From: Limnohabitans planktonicus II-D5
Lineage (GTDB): Bacteria > Pseudomonadota > Gammaproteobacteria > Burkholderiales > Burkholderiaceae_C
Length of the DNA: 64,000 nucleotides
Assembly: GCF_001270065.2 (NCBI RefSeq)
Contig: NZ_LFYT02000011.1
Location: 51,129 to 115,128 of the forward strand
Direction: 5' to 3'
A program made the position numbers and the translations under genes. The notes beneath the pieces are model-generated. The model did no database searches. It was given only the letters and a program-made list of their open reading frames with translations, and was not told where the DNA came from. Shown here one piece after another: positions 9,473 to 17,581 of the stretch. Numbering within the stretch: position 1 is the stretch's first letter; every line of letters starts with the position of its first letter.

Positions 9473-10545
9473 TTCAGGCGGTCCGACTTCTGGAATGATT
9501 TTTGGCGCTTGAACAGGCCACGGCGGTAAAAAGGAAACAGCTGGAACCAGGTGCGCACCTTGAGCCAACGGCCATACAAGCCCATGGGTTCAAACAGCAC
9601 AAAGGCGATCAGCACCATGCCATACACCGTGCCCTGCAAACCGGCGGCACCGCTAATGGCTGCTGGCAAAAAGTCTTTGCCCAGCGAGATCAGCTGCGGC
9701 ATGACGATCAGGAAAATCGCGCCGAGGAAAGCCCCGTGGATTGAACCCAAACCGCCAATCACCACCATCAGCAACAAGTCAATCGACTGGATGATGCTGA
9801 ACTGCTCGGGCGAGAGGAACTGGATTTTGTGCGCATACAAAGCGCCGCCAATGCCCGCCAGTGCGGCCGACAAAGCAAAGGACAGCGTCTTGTAACGCGC
9901 CAGATGAATGCCCATGCTTTGCGCCGAAATTTCGGAGTCGCGGATGGCCACAAAGGCACGGCCAGTGGACGAGCGCAACAGGTTGACGATGGCCAGCGTG
10001 GCCCCCACGGTGACCAGCAGGCACAGAAAATAAAACTCTTCGGTAGTGTCCAGCGTCCAGCCGCCAATCGCCGGATAACCCACCGACAAACCGGCGTTGC
10101 CGCCCGTCACCTTTTCCCAACGGGCCATACCTTCTTCGACGATGAAGCCGAACGCGAGCGTGGCCATTCCAAGGTAAATGCCTTTGACGCGCAGCGCTGG
10201 CAAACCCACGATGATGCCCACGATGGCCGAGAACACGCCCGCGCACACCAGCGCCAGCGGAAACGGCACCCCGGCATTGACCATGACCGCCTGGGTGTAA
10301 GCCCCCACGCCCAAAAAGGCAGCGTGGCCCAGCGAGAACAAGCCGGTAAAGCCTGCCAGCAGCATCAGGCCCAGGCCTACCACCGCGTAGATCAACACAA
10401 AGGTCAGCTGGGCCAGCCAGTACTCGGGCACAGCCCAAGGCGCGACCACCAAAAAGACGGCCAGCAGGCTGTACCAGAAGACGTGGCCACCGTGCTTGGC
10501 CAGCTTCACGTCCTGGTTGTAATCGGTTTTGAATATGAAACGCAT
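9469..10545 (-). CDS. livM: Branched-chain-type ABC transporter permease LivM
   Basis: A 358-residue permease with eight to ten hydrophobic helices. The LivM loop is seen in GLPALRVKGIYLGMATLAFG, and the LivM C-terminal region contains VVIGGLGSIHGAFLGAIF. The first 20 residues are hydrophilic and the last 30 basic. It begins 9 bp after livH ends and overlaps livG by 4 bp. It forms the membrane channel with LivH. Confidence 0.9.
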   Translation of the reverse strand: MRFIFKTDYNQDVKLAKHGGHVFWYSLLAVFLVVAPWAVPEYWLAQLTFVLIYAVVGLGLMLLAGFTGLFSLGHAAFLGVGAYTQAVMVNAGVPFPLALVCAGVFSAIVGIIVGLPALRVKGIYLGMATLAFGFIVEEGMARWEKVTGGNAGLSVGYPAIGGWTLDTTEEFYFLCLLVTVGATLAIVNLLRSSTGRAFVAIRDSEISAQSMGIHLARYKTLSFALSAALAGIGGALYAHKIQFLSPEQFSIIQSIDLLLMVVIGGLGSIHGAFLGAIFLIVMPQLISLGKDFLPAAISGAAGLQGTVYGMVLIAFVLFEPMGLYGRWLKVRTWFQLFPFYRRGLFKRQKSFQKSDRLK

Positions 10546-10554
10546 GCCGGGGCC

Positions 10555-11430
10555 TCAGACTTTCTTGCGCAATTGCTCGCCGAACAAGCCATTGGGCTTG
10601 AGCACCAGCATGAGCAATACCACGATGTAGGGCGCAATGTCCTTGAAGCCTTCGGGCAGATAAAAGCCCGAAAGCGACTCAACGATACCGATCACCAGAC
10701 CGCCGACGATGGCACCTGGCAAGCTGCCAAAGCCGCCCACCACCGCAGCGGGGAAAGCCTTCAGGCCAATAAAACCCATGTTGGCGTGCACAAAAGTGAT
10801 GGGGGCCAAGAGCAAGCCCGCCACCGCCGCCACGGCTGCAGCCAAACCCCACACCAGACCGTTGATTTGCTTGACCGGGATGCCCATGTAATAGGCGGCC
10901 AGTTGATTTTGCGAAGCCGCCTGCATGGCGATGCCCAGCTTGCTGTACTTGAACATGGCAAACAGGCCCAGGCACAAAATGCCTGTGGCACCGATCACCA
11001 CCATTTGCTCGGCCGCGATCACCAGACCGCCCAAGCGCAAAACTTCGCCCGCATAAGGCACGGGCATGGTGTGGGTGTCGGTGCCCACATCGGGGATCAT
11101 GGTGATCAAGCCGCGCAGCACATAGCCCACACCAATGGTGAGCATGACGATGGAAAAAGCCGGTTGGCCGAGGATGGGGCGAATGACCAGGCGTTCCAGA
11201 AAAGCGCCAAACACCCCCATGGCCACGACGGCCGCAGGCACCGCAATCCAGAACGGAAAGCCCAGCAGCGTCATGGCGGCCAGACCTGAAAAAGCCCCCA
11301 CCATCATCAAGTCGCCCTGGGCAAAGCTCACCGTTTCGGTGGCCTTGTATATCAGCACGAAACCCAGGGCGATGAGTCCGTAAATACAGCCCTGGGCCAC
11401 ACCGCTGATCAGCAGTTGCAGCAATTGCAC
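10555..11430 (-). CDS. livH: Branched-chain-type ABC transporter permease LivH
   Basis: The first gene of the operon, about 291 residues. The start is taken as GTG 11430 (VQLLQLLISGVAQGCIYGLI) because a GAGGAG ribosome site lies 7 bases upstream; an ATG 10 codons earlier lacks one. Family signs are ALGFVLIYKATETVSFAQGDLMMVGAF and the C-terminal AVVGGFGSLPGAIVGGLVIG loop. It pairs with LivM as the transport channel. The promoter must lie in 11431-11600. Confidence 0.9.
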   Translation of the reverse strand: MQLLQLLISGVAQGCIYGLIALGFVLIYKATETVSFAQGDLMMVGAFSGLAAMTLLGFPFWIAVPAAVVAMGVFGAFLERLVIRPILGQPAFSIVMLTIGVGYVLRGLITMIPDVGTDTHTMPVPYAGEVLRLGGLVIAAEQMVVIGATGILCLGLFAMFKYSKLGIAMQAASQNQLAAYYMGIPVKQINGLVWGLAAAVAAVAGLLLAPITFVHANMGFIGLKAFPAAVVGGFGSLPGAIVGGLVIGIVESLSGFYLPEGFKDIAPYIVVLLMLVLKPNGLFGEQLRKKV

Positions 11431-11814
11431 GCCTGTCTCCTCTTTGTTCTGTATTGCCAAGCTCTGTGCTCTTGAACGGGTGTTGTTTCAGCCCCGGCAA
11501 AAGCATTTGCGAACGATCGTGCGATTATGTATGACGAACACGAGACATGACCTAGGGGTTGTCCCCCATCCAAGTCACTGCGCAAGGCTTCAATACCCCC
11601 GGGATGCATTCCATTCGCAGGGTTCGAGTCAGGGCTTTTATGGCGGCAACTCCAAGCATGCGATCGTCAGCGACCGTCTGGCCGAACTCGCGCTGACCAT
11701 CTTGCAAAAAGACCGACAGCTTGAACTTCTTGCGCAATGCAGACAGCCTGAACCCCATGGGTGCGGTTCAGACCGTGCGCGAAGGGCTGGCGAGGAAAAG
11801 CTGACAGCCAAGCA

Positions 11815-12050
11815 TGGCCATGGCCTCGGGCGACGATGTGCTACACCTCTTGCAAGAAGCGCAAACTCACTTTGACTTCTTGATGCATGACGTCGAAGTG
11901 AGGGTTGCGCGCGAGCGCTTGGTGTTTGGTAACGCTTGCCTTGGTGCGCAAGCCATCGTGAATGTGCAGGAACAGGTGGCCGGCATCGCGATCCCCGGGC
12001 GCGTGGCCGATGCAACTTTGCTCCTCGGTGTTTGCTGCATGTCCTGGGCA
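11815..12050 (-). pseudogene. Possible decayed coding remnant, family unknown
   Basis: The 1.3-kb gap 11431-12745 holds no convincing intact gene. On the minus strand one frame has protein-like composition without a clear start (GHLFLHIHDGLRTKASVTKH, then NPHFDVMHQEVKVSLRFLQ) and ends near 11855. A second frame further on (11552-11758, with LRKKFKLSVFLQDGQ) has similar character. This looks like an old gene broken by frameshifts, but I do not recognise the family. Edges are approximate. Confidence 0.25.
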
Positions 12051-12093
12051 GTCAGTTCAGCGACGTCAGCACCAAGCCACCCGCAGCCGAAGT

Positions 12094-12122
12094 CTATTGA
12101 TGCGGCACGCTGAAGTTTGAAT
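12094..12122 (+). repeat. Solitary end of the cruciform element
   Basis: A lone copy of the longer terminal sequence (CTATTGATGCGGCACGCTGA followed by AGTTTGAA) without hairpin units behind it. It is 76 bp left of array B and points toward it. It could be the footprint of a lost or inverted array. Confidence 0.6.
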
Positions 12123-12197
12123 TTTTTGCACCGTCGCCCGCAAGGACGGCAGCCACAGCTGCGTCAAGTGCCCACACCTAAATCCGCAAAGTCGGAG

Positions 12198-12366
12198 CTA
12201 TTGATTCGGCCCTGTGAAGTTTTCTATCCTCAAAGATGTTGCAGGTCGGCGGTCCAAGACCCCGACATGCGCCTGCGCCGAAACCCATCATGTCGGACTC
12301 TGCGAGTGCCGACCTACGAGATGTCATTTCTCACACATTTCAAACTTCAGCGTGCCTGATCAATAG
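12198..12366 (-). repeat. Cruciform repeat array B (1 unit, inverted)
   Basis: A single unit in the opposite direction to array A, bounded by CTATTGATTCGGCCCTGTGA on the left and by a sequence ending GCGTGCCTGATCAATAG on the right. The two ends form about 28-31-bp imperfect inverted repeats. The core has the hairpins GGTCC/AAGACC and ACTCTGCGAGT on GTCGG/CCGAC stems. It lies in the non-coding gap between livH and the thiolase. Confidence 0.88.
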
Positions 12367-12368
12367 AA

Positions 12369-12403
12369 AACGCAGTTGACCGCTTTGAACCCGCTGGAAA
12401 CCC
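12369..12403 (+). repeat. 35-bp flank repeat, copy 2
   Basis: The same sequence as 4589-4624, again touching the right edge of a cruciform array. Here the array is in the opposite orientation. The stretch from 12404 to 12697 beyond it has no gene I can support. Confidence 0.6.
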
Positions 12404-12697
12404 TTGTGCATCCTGAACGCTGTGAGCACGAAGCCGCTCACCTTGTGGGTGACACCGATACCCGATGGCACAGCCCCGGGGGCACTGGCGTCGTTTTCCA
12501 GCTTGAATGGAACGAGGCGGTCTACAAAATCCTCAAACGTGAAGTCACCACCACCAAAGTGCCAACCCTCTTTTCACCTTGATTGCCAGGCCATATTGAT
12601 GTCTGAATGCTGCCGATTATTCTGGCCAAGCTGCGCAAAGCCAAGGTCCAGCGCTGCTTGGCATGGAGATCGCCGTCAGACTTGAAGAACTCAAGCA

Positions 12698-12725
12698 GGT
12701 ACAAAAAAGCCCCCGAAGGGGCTGG
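12698..12725 (-). terminator. Terminator of the thiolase gene
   Basis: On the minus strand AGCCCC, loop TTCG, GGGGCT is followed by TTTTTT. It lies 20 bases past the thiolase stop. Confidence 0.8.
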
Positions 12726-12745
12726 TGGCCAGGGGCGCAATAGCT

Positions 12746-13948
12746 TTAAACGCGCTCAAGGATCAGCGCAATGCCCTGACCCACGCCGATGCACATGGTG
12801 CACAGCGCATAGCGGCCACCTGTGTGGTGCAGACGGTTGATCGCCGTGGTGGCCAAACGCGCACCCGAAGCACCCAGCGGGTGACCCAACGCAATCGCAC
12901 CGCCCCAGGCATTCACACGGGCGTCGTCGTCTTTCAGGCCCAACATGCGCAGCACGGCCAGGCCTTGCGCGGCAAAGGCTTCATTCAGCTCAATCACATC
13001 GATCTGGTCCAGCGTGAGGCCGGTTTGTGCCAACACCTTGAGCGTGGCAGGCGCAGGGCCAATGCCCATGATGCGCGGGGCCACACCAGCGGTGGCCATG
13101 CCGACCACACGGGCCTTGGGCGTCAAACCGTTTTTGGCGGCGGTGGCCTCATCGGCCAGCAACAAGGCACAAGCGCCATCGTTCACGCCCGAGGCATTGC
13201 CAGCGGTCACGGTGCCGTCGGGGCGCACCACACCTTTGAGCTTGGCCAGCGCTTCGAGGCTGGTTTCGCGGGGGTGTTCATCCGTATCCACAAGAACAGC
13301 GTCGCCCTTTTTCTGGGGGATGCTCACGCCCACGATCTCACGCGCCAGGTGCCCGGCCTTGATGGCGGCCACCGCACGCAGCTGGCTGTTGTAGGCCATC
13401 AGGTCTTGCGCTTCGCGCTCAATCTTGAAATCGGTGGCCACGTTCTCGGCGGTCTCGGGCATCGAGTCCACACCGTATTGGGCCTTCATGAGCTTGTTGA
13501 TAAAGCGCCAACCAATGGTCGTGTCATACACCGCGTTGGCACGGCCGAAGGCGGTTTCAGCCTTGGGCATGACGAACGGCGCACGGCTCATGCTCTCAAC
13601 GCCACCGGCAATCATCAAACCCGATTCACCGGCCTTGATGGCACGGGCTGCAGTGCCCACGGCATCCAGGCCCGAGCCGCACAGGCGATTGAGGGTGGCA
13701 CCAGGCACGTCGATGGGCAGGCCAGCCAGCAAGCTGCTCATGTGGGCCACGTTGCGGTTGTCTTCTCCGGCCTGGTTGGCGCAGCCGTACAGTACGTCGG
13801 TCACAGCGGCCCAGTCGACATTGAGGTTGCGGGCCATCAGGGCGCGCAGGGGCACAGCGCCCAGATCATCGGTGCGTACACTGGAGAGTGCACCGCCGTA
13901 GCGGCCGAAAGGGGTACGGACGGCGTCGCAAATGTAGGCTTGGTTCAT
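12746..13948 (-). CDS. pcaF: 3-oxoadipyl-CoA/acetyl-CoA thiolase
   Basis: A 400-residue thiolase. The acylation cysteine is in LNRLCGSGLDAVGTAARAIK (about residue 90). The second-half motifs are NEAFAAQG, GGAIALGHPLGASGAR (catalytic His) and CTMCIGVGQG (second catalytic Cys). The length and the CGSGLDAVGTAARAIKAGE segment are typical of beta-ketoadipyl-CoA thiolases, which cleave 3-oxoadipyl-CoA to succinyl-CoA and acetyl-CoA in aromatic or phenylacetate breakdown. No other genes of those pathways are in the window, so a general acetyl-CoA acyltransferase role remains possible. Confidence 0.85.
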   Translation of the reverse strand: MNQAYICDAVRTPFGRYGGALSSVRTDDLGAVPLRALMARNLNVDWAAVTDVLYGCANQAGEDNRNVAHMSSLLAGLPIDVPGATLNRLCGSGLDAVGTAARAIKAGESGLMIAGGVESMSRAPFVMPKAETAFGRANAVYDTTIGWRFINKLMKAQYGVDSMPETAENVATDFKIEREAQDLMAYNSQLRAVAAIKAGHLAREIVGVSIPQKKGDAVLVDTDEHPRETSLEALAKLKGVVRPDGTVTAGNASGVNDGACALLLADEATAAKNGLTPKARVVGMATAGVAPRIMGIGPAPATLKVLAQTGLTLDQIDVIELNEAFAAQGLAVLRMLGLKDDDARVNAWGGAIALGHPLGASGARLATTAINRLHHTGGRYALCTMCIGVGQGIALILERV

Positions 13949-14024
13949 TTTCGTCTCTTGAAGGTGGGAGGATTGTCTGCGTTTAACATGCAGTGTTTAG
14001 CGGACCTTTTGATTTTATGCCATT

Positions 14025-14044
14025 AACCGACCGATCGGTCGGTT
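14025..14044. promoter_or_regulatory. 20-bp perfect palindrome, probable TetR-family operator
   Basis: AACCGACCGATCGGTCGGTT is a perfect inverted repeat 77 bp upstream of the thiolase ATG and 18 bp before the DUF1841 ATG. ACCGACCG/CGGTCGGT half-sites are typical of TetR-family repressors of acyl-CoA and phenylacetate genes in Burkholderiales. The cognate regulator is not in the window. Confidence 0.6.
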
Positions 14045-14061
14045 TTGCTGTTTTTTGAACC

Positions 14062-14499
14062 ATGTTGATCCAACCCTCTCAAGCCGATGTCAGGCGATTT
14101 TTTTGTGGCGTTTACGCCAAATCCAGAACCGCTGCGCCTCTGGAGCCCATGGAAATGCTGGTCAGCCAGTGGATTGACGAGCACCCCGAATACCACGCCG
14201 AATTGGCCGATGTCGACGCCGCACTGGCCAGCATGCACCTGGCCGACCCCGACCGGGAAAACCCCTTTTTGCACCTGTCGATGCACCTTTCCATCAGCGA
14301 GCAATGCAGCATCGACCAGCCCAGGGGCATCCGCCAGGCAGTGGAGTTGCTGACCCACAAACTCAACTCGCTGCACGATGCCCACCATCAGGCCATGGCG
14401 TGCTTGGGCCGCATGGTGTTTGAAAGTCAGCGTTCGGGCCGCATGCCCGATGGCGAAGCCTATATTGACTGCGTGCAAAAACACGCCACCAAAGATTGA
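14062..14499 (+). CDS. DUF1841 family protein
   Basis: A 145-residue soluble protein. The family pattern is seen at the start (QPSQADVRRFFCGVY...MEMLVSQWIDEHPEYHAEL) and in FLHLSMHLSISEQCSIDQPRGI followed by a histidine-rich stretch (LHDAHHQAM). Function is unknown. The palindrome just upstream may place it under the same regulator as the divergent thiolase. Confidence 0.8.
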   Translation: MLIQPSQADVRRFFCGVYAKSRTAAPLEPMEMLVSQWIDEHPEYHAELADVDAALASMHLADPDRENPFLHLSMHLSISEQCSIDQPRGIRQAVELLTHKLNSLHDAHHQAMACLGRMVFESQRSGRMPDGEAYIDCVQKHATKD

Positions 14500-14520
14500 G
14501 ATCTACAGATCGCCCAAAAA

Positions 14521-14553
14521 CAAAAAAGCCCGCTGATCTGCGGGCTTTTTTGA
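14521..14553. terminator. Bidirectional terminator
   Basis: AAAAAAGCCCGC, loop TGATCT, GCGGGCTTTTTT. It lies between the convergent DUF1841 and cytochrome c4 genes and can serve both. Confidence 0.85.
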
Positions 14554-14574
14554 TGACAACCGGATATCGACTGA

Positions 14575-15234
14575 TCAGCGGAACTTGGACTGTGGCACGA
14601 CTTTCATGTCGCCTTCCAAAGAGCCGATGTAAGCAGCCATGGCTTTGAGTTCTGCGTTGGAGAACTGCTTGGCAATGCCGCCCATGACGCCGTTGCTGCG
14701 GCCCCAGGTGGACAGGTTTTCCACTTTGTAGGACTTGAGCGCGACAAACAGGTAGTCTTTGTGCTGGCCTGCAATCTTGGGGTAGCTGGGGTCCACGGGT
14801 TTGGAGAAGTTGTCGCCGTGGCAAGATATGCAAGCGCCTTTTTGCAGCAAAGCGGCTACTTTGGCGTCGGGCGCTTTGGGCGCTGCAACCACTGCTTCGG
14901 TCTTGCCGTGCAGTTCGTAATAAGCGGCCAGGTCAGCGATGTCCTGATCACTCAGGCTGTCGGAAATGCCGCGCATGGTGGGGTGCTTGCGATCGCCTTT
15001 TTTATAGGCATTGAGCGCCGTAGAAATGTACTTGGCGTTCTGGCCAGAAATCATGGGCACGCGGTACACCTCGGGAAAGCTGGCTTGGTAGCCTTTGATG
15101 CCGTGGCAACCGATGCACATGGCAATCTTTTGCTCAGCGGCTTTGGCGTCGCCCTTTATTTCCTGGGCTTGAACGGAAATAGCGGTCACTGAGGCGACAG
15201 CCAAGGCAAACATCGAGGTCAACAGCTTGTTCAT
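14575..15234 (-). CDS. Cytochrome c4 (diheme)
   Basis: A 219-residue periplasmic cytochrome. A Sec signal (MNKLLTSMFALAVASVTAIS, cleaved after VQA) is followed by two homologous halves with heme sites CIGCHG and CISCHG, with axial methionines likely in HPTMRG and NGVMGG. This layout is that of cytochrome c4, an electron donor to terminal oxidases. The start at 15234 is chosen because it begins the signal peptide; the open frame extends 12 codons further. Confidence 0.88.
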   Translation of the reverse strand: MNKLLTSMFALAVASVTAISVQAQEIKGDAKAAEQKIAMCIGCHGIKGYQASFPEVYRVPMISGQNAKYISTALNAYKKGDRKHPTMRGISDSLSDQDIADLAAYYELHGKTEAVVAAPKAPDAKVAALLQKGACISCHGDNFSKPVDPSYPKIAGQHKDYLFVALKSYKVENLSTWGRSNGVMGGIAKQFSNAELKAMAAYIGSLEGDMKVVPQSKFR

Positions 15235-15338
15235 TTTGCTTACACAATCCAATTGATTGATAAAAATCAATTGGGGATTATATCGGGCTCGCCCTCATAA
15301 TCCTGACAAGCTTTTTTTGCTTTTCACGAGACCTCCAC

Positions 15339-16181
15339 ATGAAATTCCAAGGTACCGAAAAATACGTCGCCACGCAGGATCTGATGCTGGCCGTCAACGC
15401 CGCCATCACCCTCAAACGCCCCCTGCTCGTTAAAGGCGAGCCCGGCACCGGCAAGACCATGTTGGCCGAGGAAGTGTCCGAAGCGCTGGGCCTGCCGCTG
15501 CTGCAGTGGCACATCAAATCGACGACCAAGGCCCAGCAAGGCCTGTACGAATACGACGCTGTGAGCCGTCTGCGCGACAGCCAGCTGGGCGATGAAAAGG
15601 TCAAGGACATCGAGAACTACATCATCAAGGGCGTGCTCTGGCAAGCTTTCACTTCGGAAACCCCAGTCGCCATCTTGATCGACGAGATCGACAAGGCCGA
15701 CATCGAATTCCCGAACGACCTGCTGCGCGAAATCGACCGCATGGAGTTCTATTGCTACGAGACGCGCCAGCTGATCAAGGCCAAGACCCGCCCGCTGGTG
15801 TTCATCACCTCCAACAACGAAAAAGAACTGCCTGACGCCTTCTTGCGCCGCTGCTTCTTCCACTACATCAAGTTCCCAGAAGCCGAGACCATGAAGCAGA
15901 TCGTGGACGTGCACTTCCCCACGCTCAAGAAAGACCTGCTGGCCCTGGCGCTCAAGACCTTTTATGACGTGCGCGGCCTGCCGGGCCTGAAGAAAAAGCC
16001 CTCCACCAGCGAACTGCTCGATTGGCTCAAGCTGCTGGTGGCCGAGGACATCCCGCTCGAAGCGCTGCAAAGCGCCGACCAGAAAGTTTCGGTGCCACCA
16101 TTGGTAGGCGCACTGCTCAAGAACGAGCAAGACGTGACCTTGTTTGAAAAGCTGGTGTTCATGAACCAGCGCAACCGCTGA
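15339..16181 (+). CDS. MoxR-type AAA+ ATPase
   Basis: A 280-residue ATPase: Walker A GEPGTGKT (residues 33-40), Walker B AILIDEIDKAD (111-121), sensor-1 TSNNEKELPDAFLRRC and a C-terminal lid. MoxR proteins act as chaperone-like remodelers together with VWA-domain partners. The likely partner here is the VWA gene at 18096, but five small genes separate them in the same unit. It opens a run of nine co-oriented genes ending with tamB. Confidence 0.9.
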   Translation: MKFQGTEKYVATQDLMLAVNAAITLKRPLLVKGEPGTGKTMLAEEVSEALGLPLLQWHIKSTTKAQQGLYEYDAVSRLRDSQLGDEKVKDIENYIIKGVLWQAFTSETPVAILIDEIDKADIEFPNDLLREIDRMEFYCYETRQLIKAKTRPLVFITSNNEKELPDAFLRRCFFHYIKFPEAETMKQIVDVHFPTLKKDLLALALKTFYDVRGLPGLKKKPSTSELLDWLKLLVAEDIPLEALQSADQKVSVPPLVGALLKNEQDVTLFEKLVFMNQRNR

Positions 16182-16191
16182 AGCCATCTCC

Positions 16192-16431
16192 ATGACGAGC
16201 TCCAATCTTTTCAGGGAAGGCATTTCAGATGCCGTGGGTTTTATCGGGGGTGCGCTGGCCGGTTACTGGGCTGGCAAGTGGCTGGGTCTGAACATTTTCA
16301 GCGCCGGTTATGACAACGCCAGCATTGGCGGCATTTTGCTCGTGGGCCTGGGCGGTGGTGCGGGTTTGCACTTGGCGCGCTTTTGGCGCAGCAAACAAAA
16401 AGCCAAACACCACGACAGCGACCCATCATGA
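16192..16431 (+). CDS. Small glycine-rich membrane protein
   Basis: A 79-residue protein with two predicted hydrophobic helices (AVGFIGGALAGYWAGKWLG and IGGILLVGLGGGAGLHLARF) and a basic histidine-containing tail (KQKAKHHDSD). It begins 10 bp after moxR, and its stop overlaps the next ATG (ATGA). No family is recognised. Tight packing argues that it is a real gene. Confidence 0.6.
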   Translation: MTSSNLFREGISDAVGFIGGALAGYWAGKWLGLNIFSAGYDNASIGGILLVGLGGGAGLHLARFWRSKQKAKHHDSDPS

Positions 16432-17051
16432 GTCCTTGGATCGCGCCCATCCCGCTTTCGGGGCAGCATGTGCAACTCGTACCCTTGTCACAGCTGCACC
16501 ACGATGACCTGGTCCAGGCCGTGCGCGATGGCGAACTGTGGAACCACTGGTACACCGCCATCCCCACACCCGAAGGCATGGTGGCTGAAATCACCCGCCG
16601 CCTGGACTTGCAAGCCAAGGGCAGCATGTGCCCGTTTGCAGTGATCAACCCTGCCACCGGCCAGGCCGTGGGCATGACCACTTACATGAACATCGACGCG
16701 GCCAACCGGCGCGTCGAAATCGGCTCGACCTGGTACCGCCAGAGCGTGCAACGCAGCCCGCTGAACACCGAAGCAAAGCGCTTGCTGCTGACCCACGCTT
16801 TTGAGCACTTGAAGTGCATCGCGGTGGAGTTCCGCACGCATTTTTTCAACCAGCAAAGCCGCCGCGCCATCGAACGCCTGGGTGCCAAGCTCGATGGCGT
16901 GCTGCGCAGCCACCAGATCAACCCCCACCCTCTGGCTGTTGGCGCACTGCGAGACACTTGCGTTTACAGCATCATTGCCAGCGAATGGCCCAATGTGAAA
17001 ACGCATCTGGATTACCAACTTCGCCGCAAGCACGAGACAACTCAAAGCTGA
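16428..17051 (+). CDS. GNAT-family N-acetyltransferase (RimJ/RimL type)
   Basis: A 207-residue protein. The start is ATG 16428, which overlaps the upstream stop as ATGA. The fold is visible as an N-terminal LSGQHVQLVPLSQLHHDDL segment, GQAVGMTTYMNID (strand 4), RRVEIGSTWYRQSVQRSPLNTEAK (acetyl-CoA site region) and FNQQSRRAIERLGAKLDGVLR (the classical C-terminal motif). The likely reaction is acetyl transfer to a protein N-terminus or small amine. The substrate is unknown. Confidence 0.85.
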   Translation: MSPWIAPIPLSGQHVQLVPLSQLHHDDLVQAVRDGELWNHWYTAIPTPEGMVAEITRRLDLQAKGSMCPFAVINPATGQAVGMTTYMNIDAANRRVEIGSTWYRQSVQRSPLNTEAKRLLLTHAFEHLKCIAVEFRTHFFNQQSRRAIERLGAKLDGVLRSHQINPHPLAVGALRDTCVYSIIASEWPNVKTHLDYQLRRKHETTQS

Positions 17052-17066
17052 TTGCAGGAGACGCCC

Positions 17067-17288
17067 ATGTCCACACTCATTGAGCAAATTCAACAACTCA
17101 GTAAGGTTGAAAAAATCCAGCTGGTACTACAAGTCTGGGATGACATTGCGCAAGACCCACAGAGTGCCCCAGCCGTGCCCTTGTTGGTTCAACAAGAAGT
17201 CCTGCGTCGCTCGGCAGTGATCCATGCCAACCCAAAAACCTCTTCCACCCTGCAAGACATTGCGCAGCGCCTGGGTGTCAAGCTGTGA
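17067..17288 (+). CDS. Addiction-module antitoxin, type II
   Basis: A 73-residue protein starting MSTLIEQIQQLSKVEKIQLV after a GGAG ribosome site. It matches the family of short addiction-module components that contain an LSxxEKxxLVxxLWD-like helix (here LVLQVWDDIAQDP). It is followed by a ParE-like toxin with a 4-bp overlap (GTGA), the standard antitoxin-toxin order. It should neutralise the toxin and perhaps autoregulate, although no operator is seen in the 15-bp gap before it. Confidence 0.8.
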   Translation: MSTLIEQIQQLSKVEKIQLVLQVWDDIAQDPQSAPAVPLLVQQEVLRRSAVIHANPKTSSTLQDIAQRLGVKL

Positions 17289-17581
17289 GCTATATGGTCC
17301 GCTTTGCACCAGATGCCGAGCTGGACTTGGTGGAGGCTTACGTTTGGTATGAAGAACAATCTATAGGATTGGGGGCAGAATTCTTGGGGCAAATCAGCAT
17401 CCAGGAAGCCCAACTGAGCCGCAATCCCCTGTTGCATGCAGTGACCTACGCGCACATTCGCAGGGTCTTGTTAGGTCGATTCCCCTATGCCTTGCATTTT
17501 GAAATTCTCGATGAGACGGTCTTGGTATTGGCATGCATCCATCAACACCGCTTACCGCGCAGCTGGCCCAAGGTGCAATGA
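17285..17581 (+). CDS. RelE/ParE-family toxin
   Basis: A 98-residue basic protein starting at GTG. Family signs are VRFAPDAELDLVEAYVWYEE at the N-terminus, RRVLLGRFPYALHFEILDE and the end CIHQHRLPRSW. These match the ParE/RelE superfamily toxins paired with addiction-module antitoxins. All core segments appear intact. The target, gyrase or mRNA, cannot be assigned. It is embedded in the moxR-VWA unit and its stop overlaps the next ATG. Confidence 0.8.
   Translation: MSYMVRFAPDAELDLVEAYVWYEEQSIGLGAEFLGQISIQEAQLSRNPLLHAVTYAHIRRVLLGRFPYALHFEILDETVLVLACIHQHRLPRSWPKVQ

Noticed and set aside
9829..11289. 486-codon plus-strand frame opposite livM/livH
   Set aside because: Antisense to two clear permease genes; rich in His and Gln with no domain.
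12725..14026. 433-codon plus-strand frame opposite the thiolase
   Set aside because: The thiolase on the minus strand has all catalytic motifs; this frame has none.
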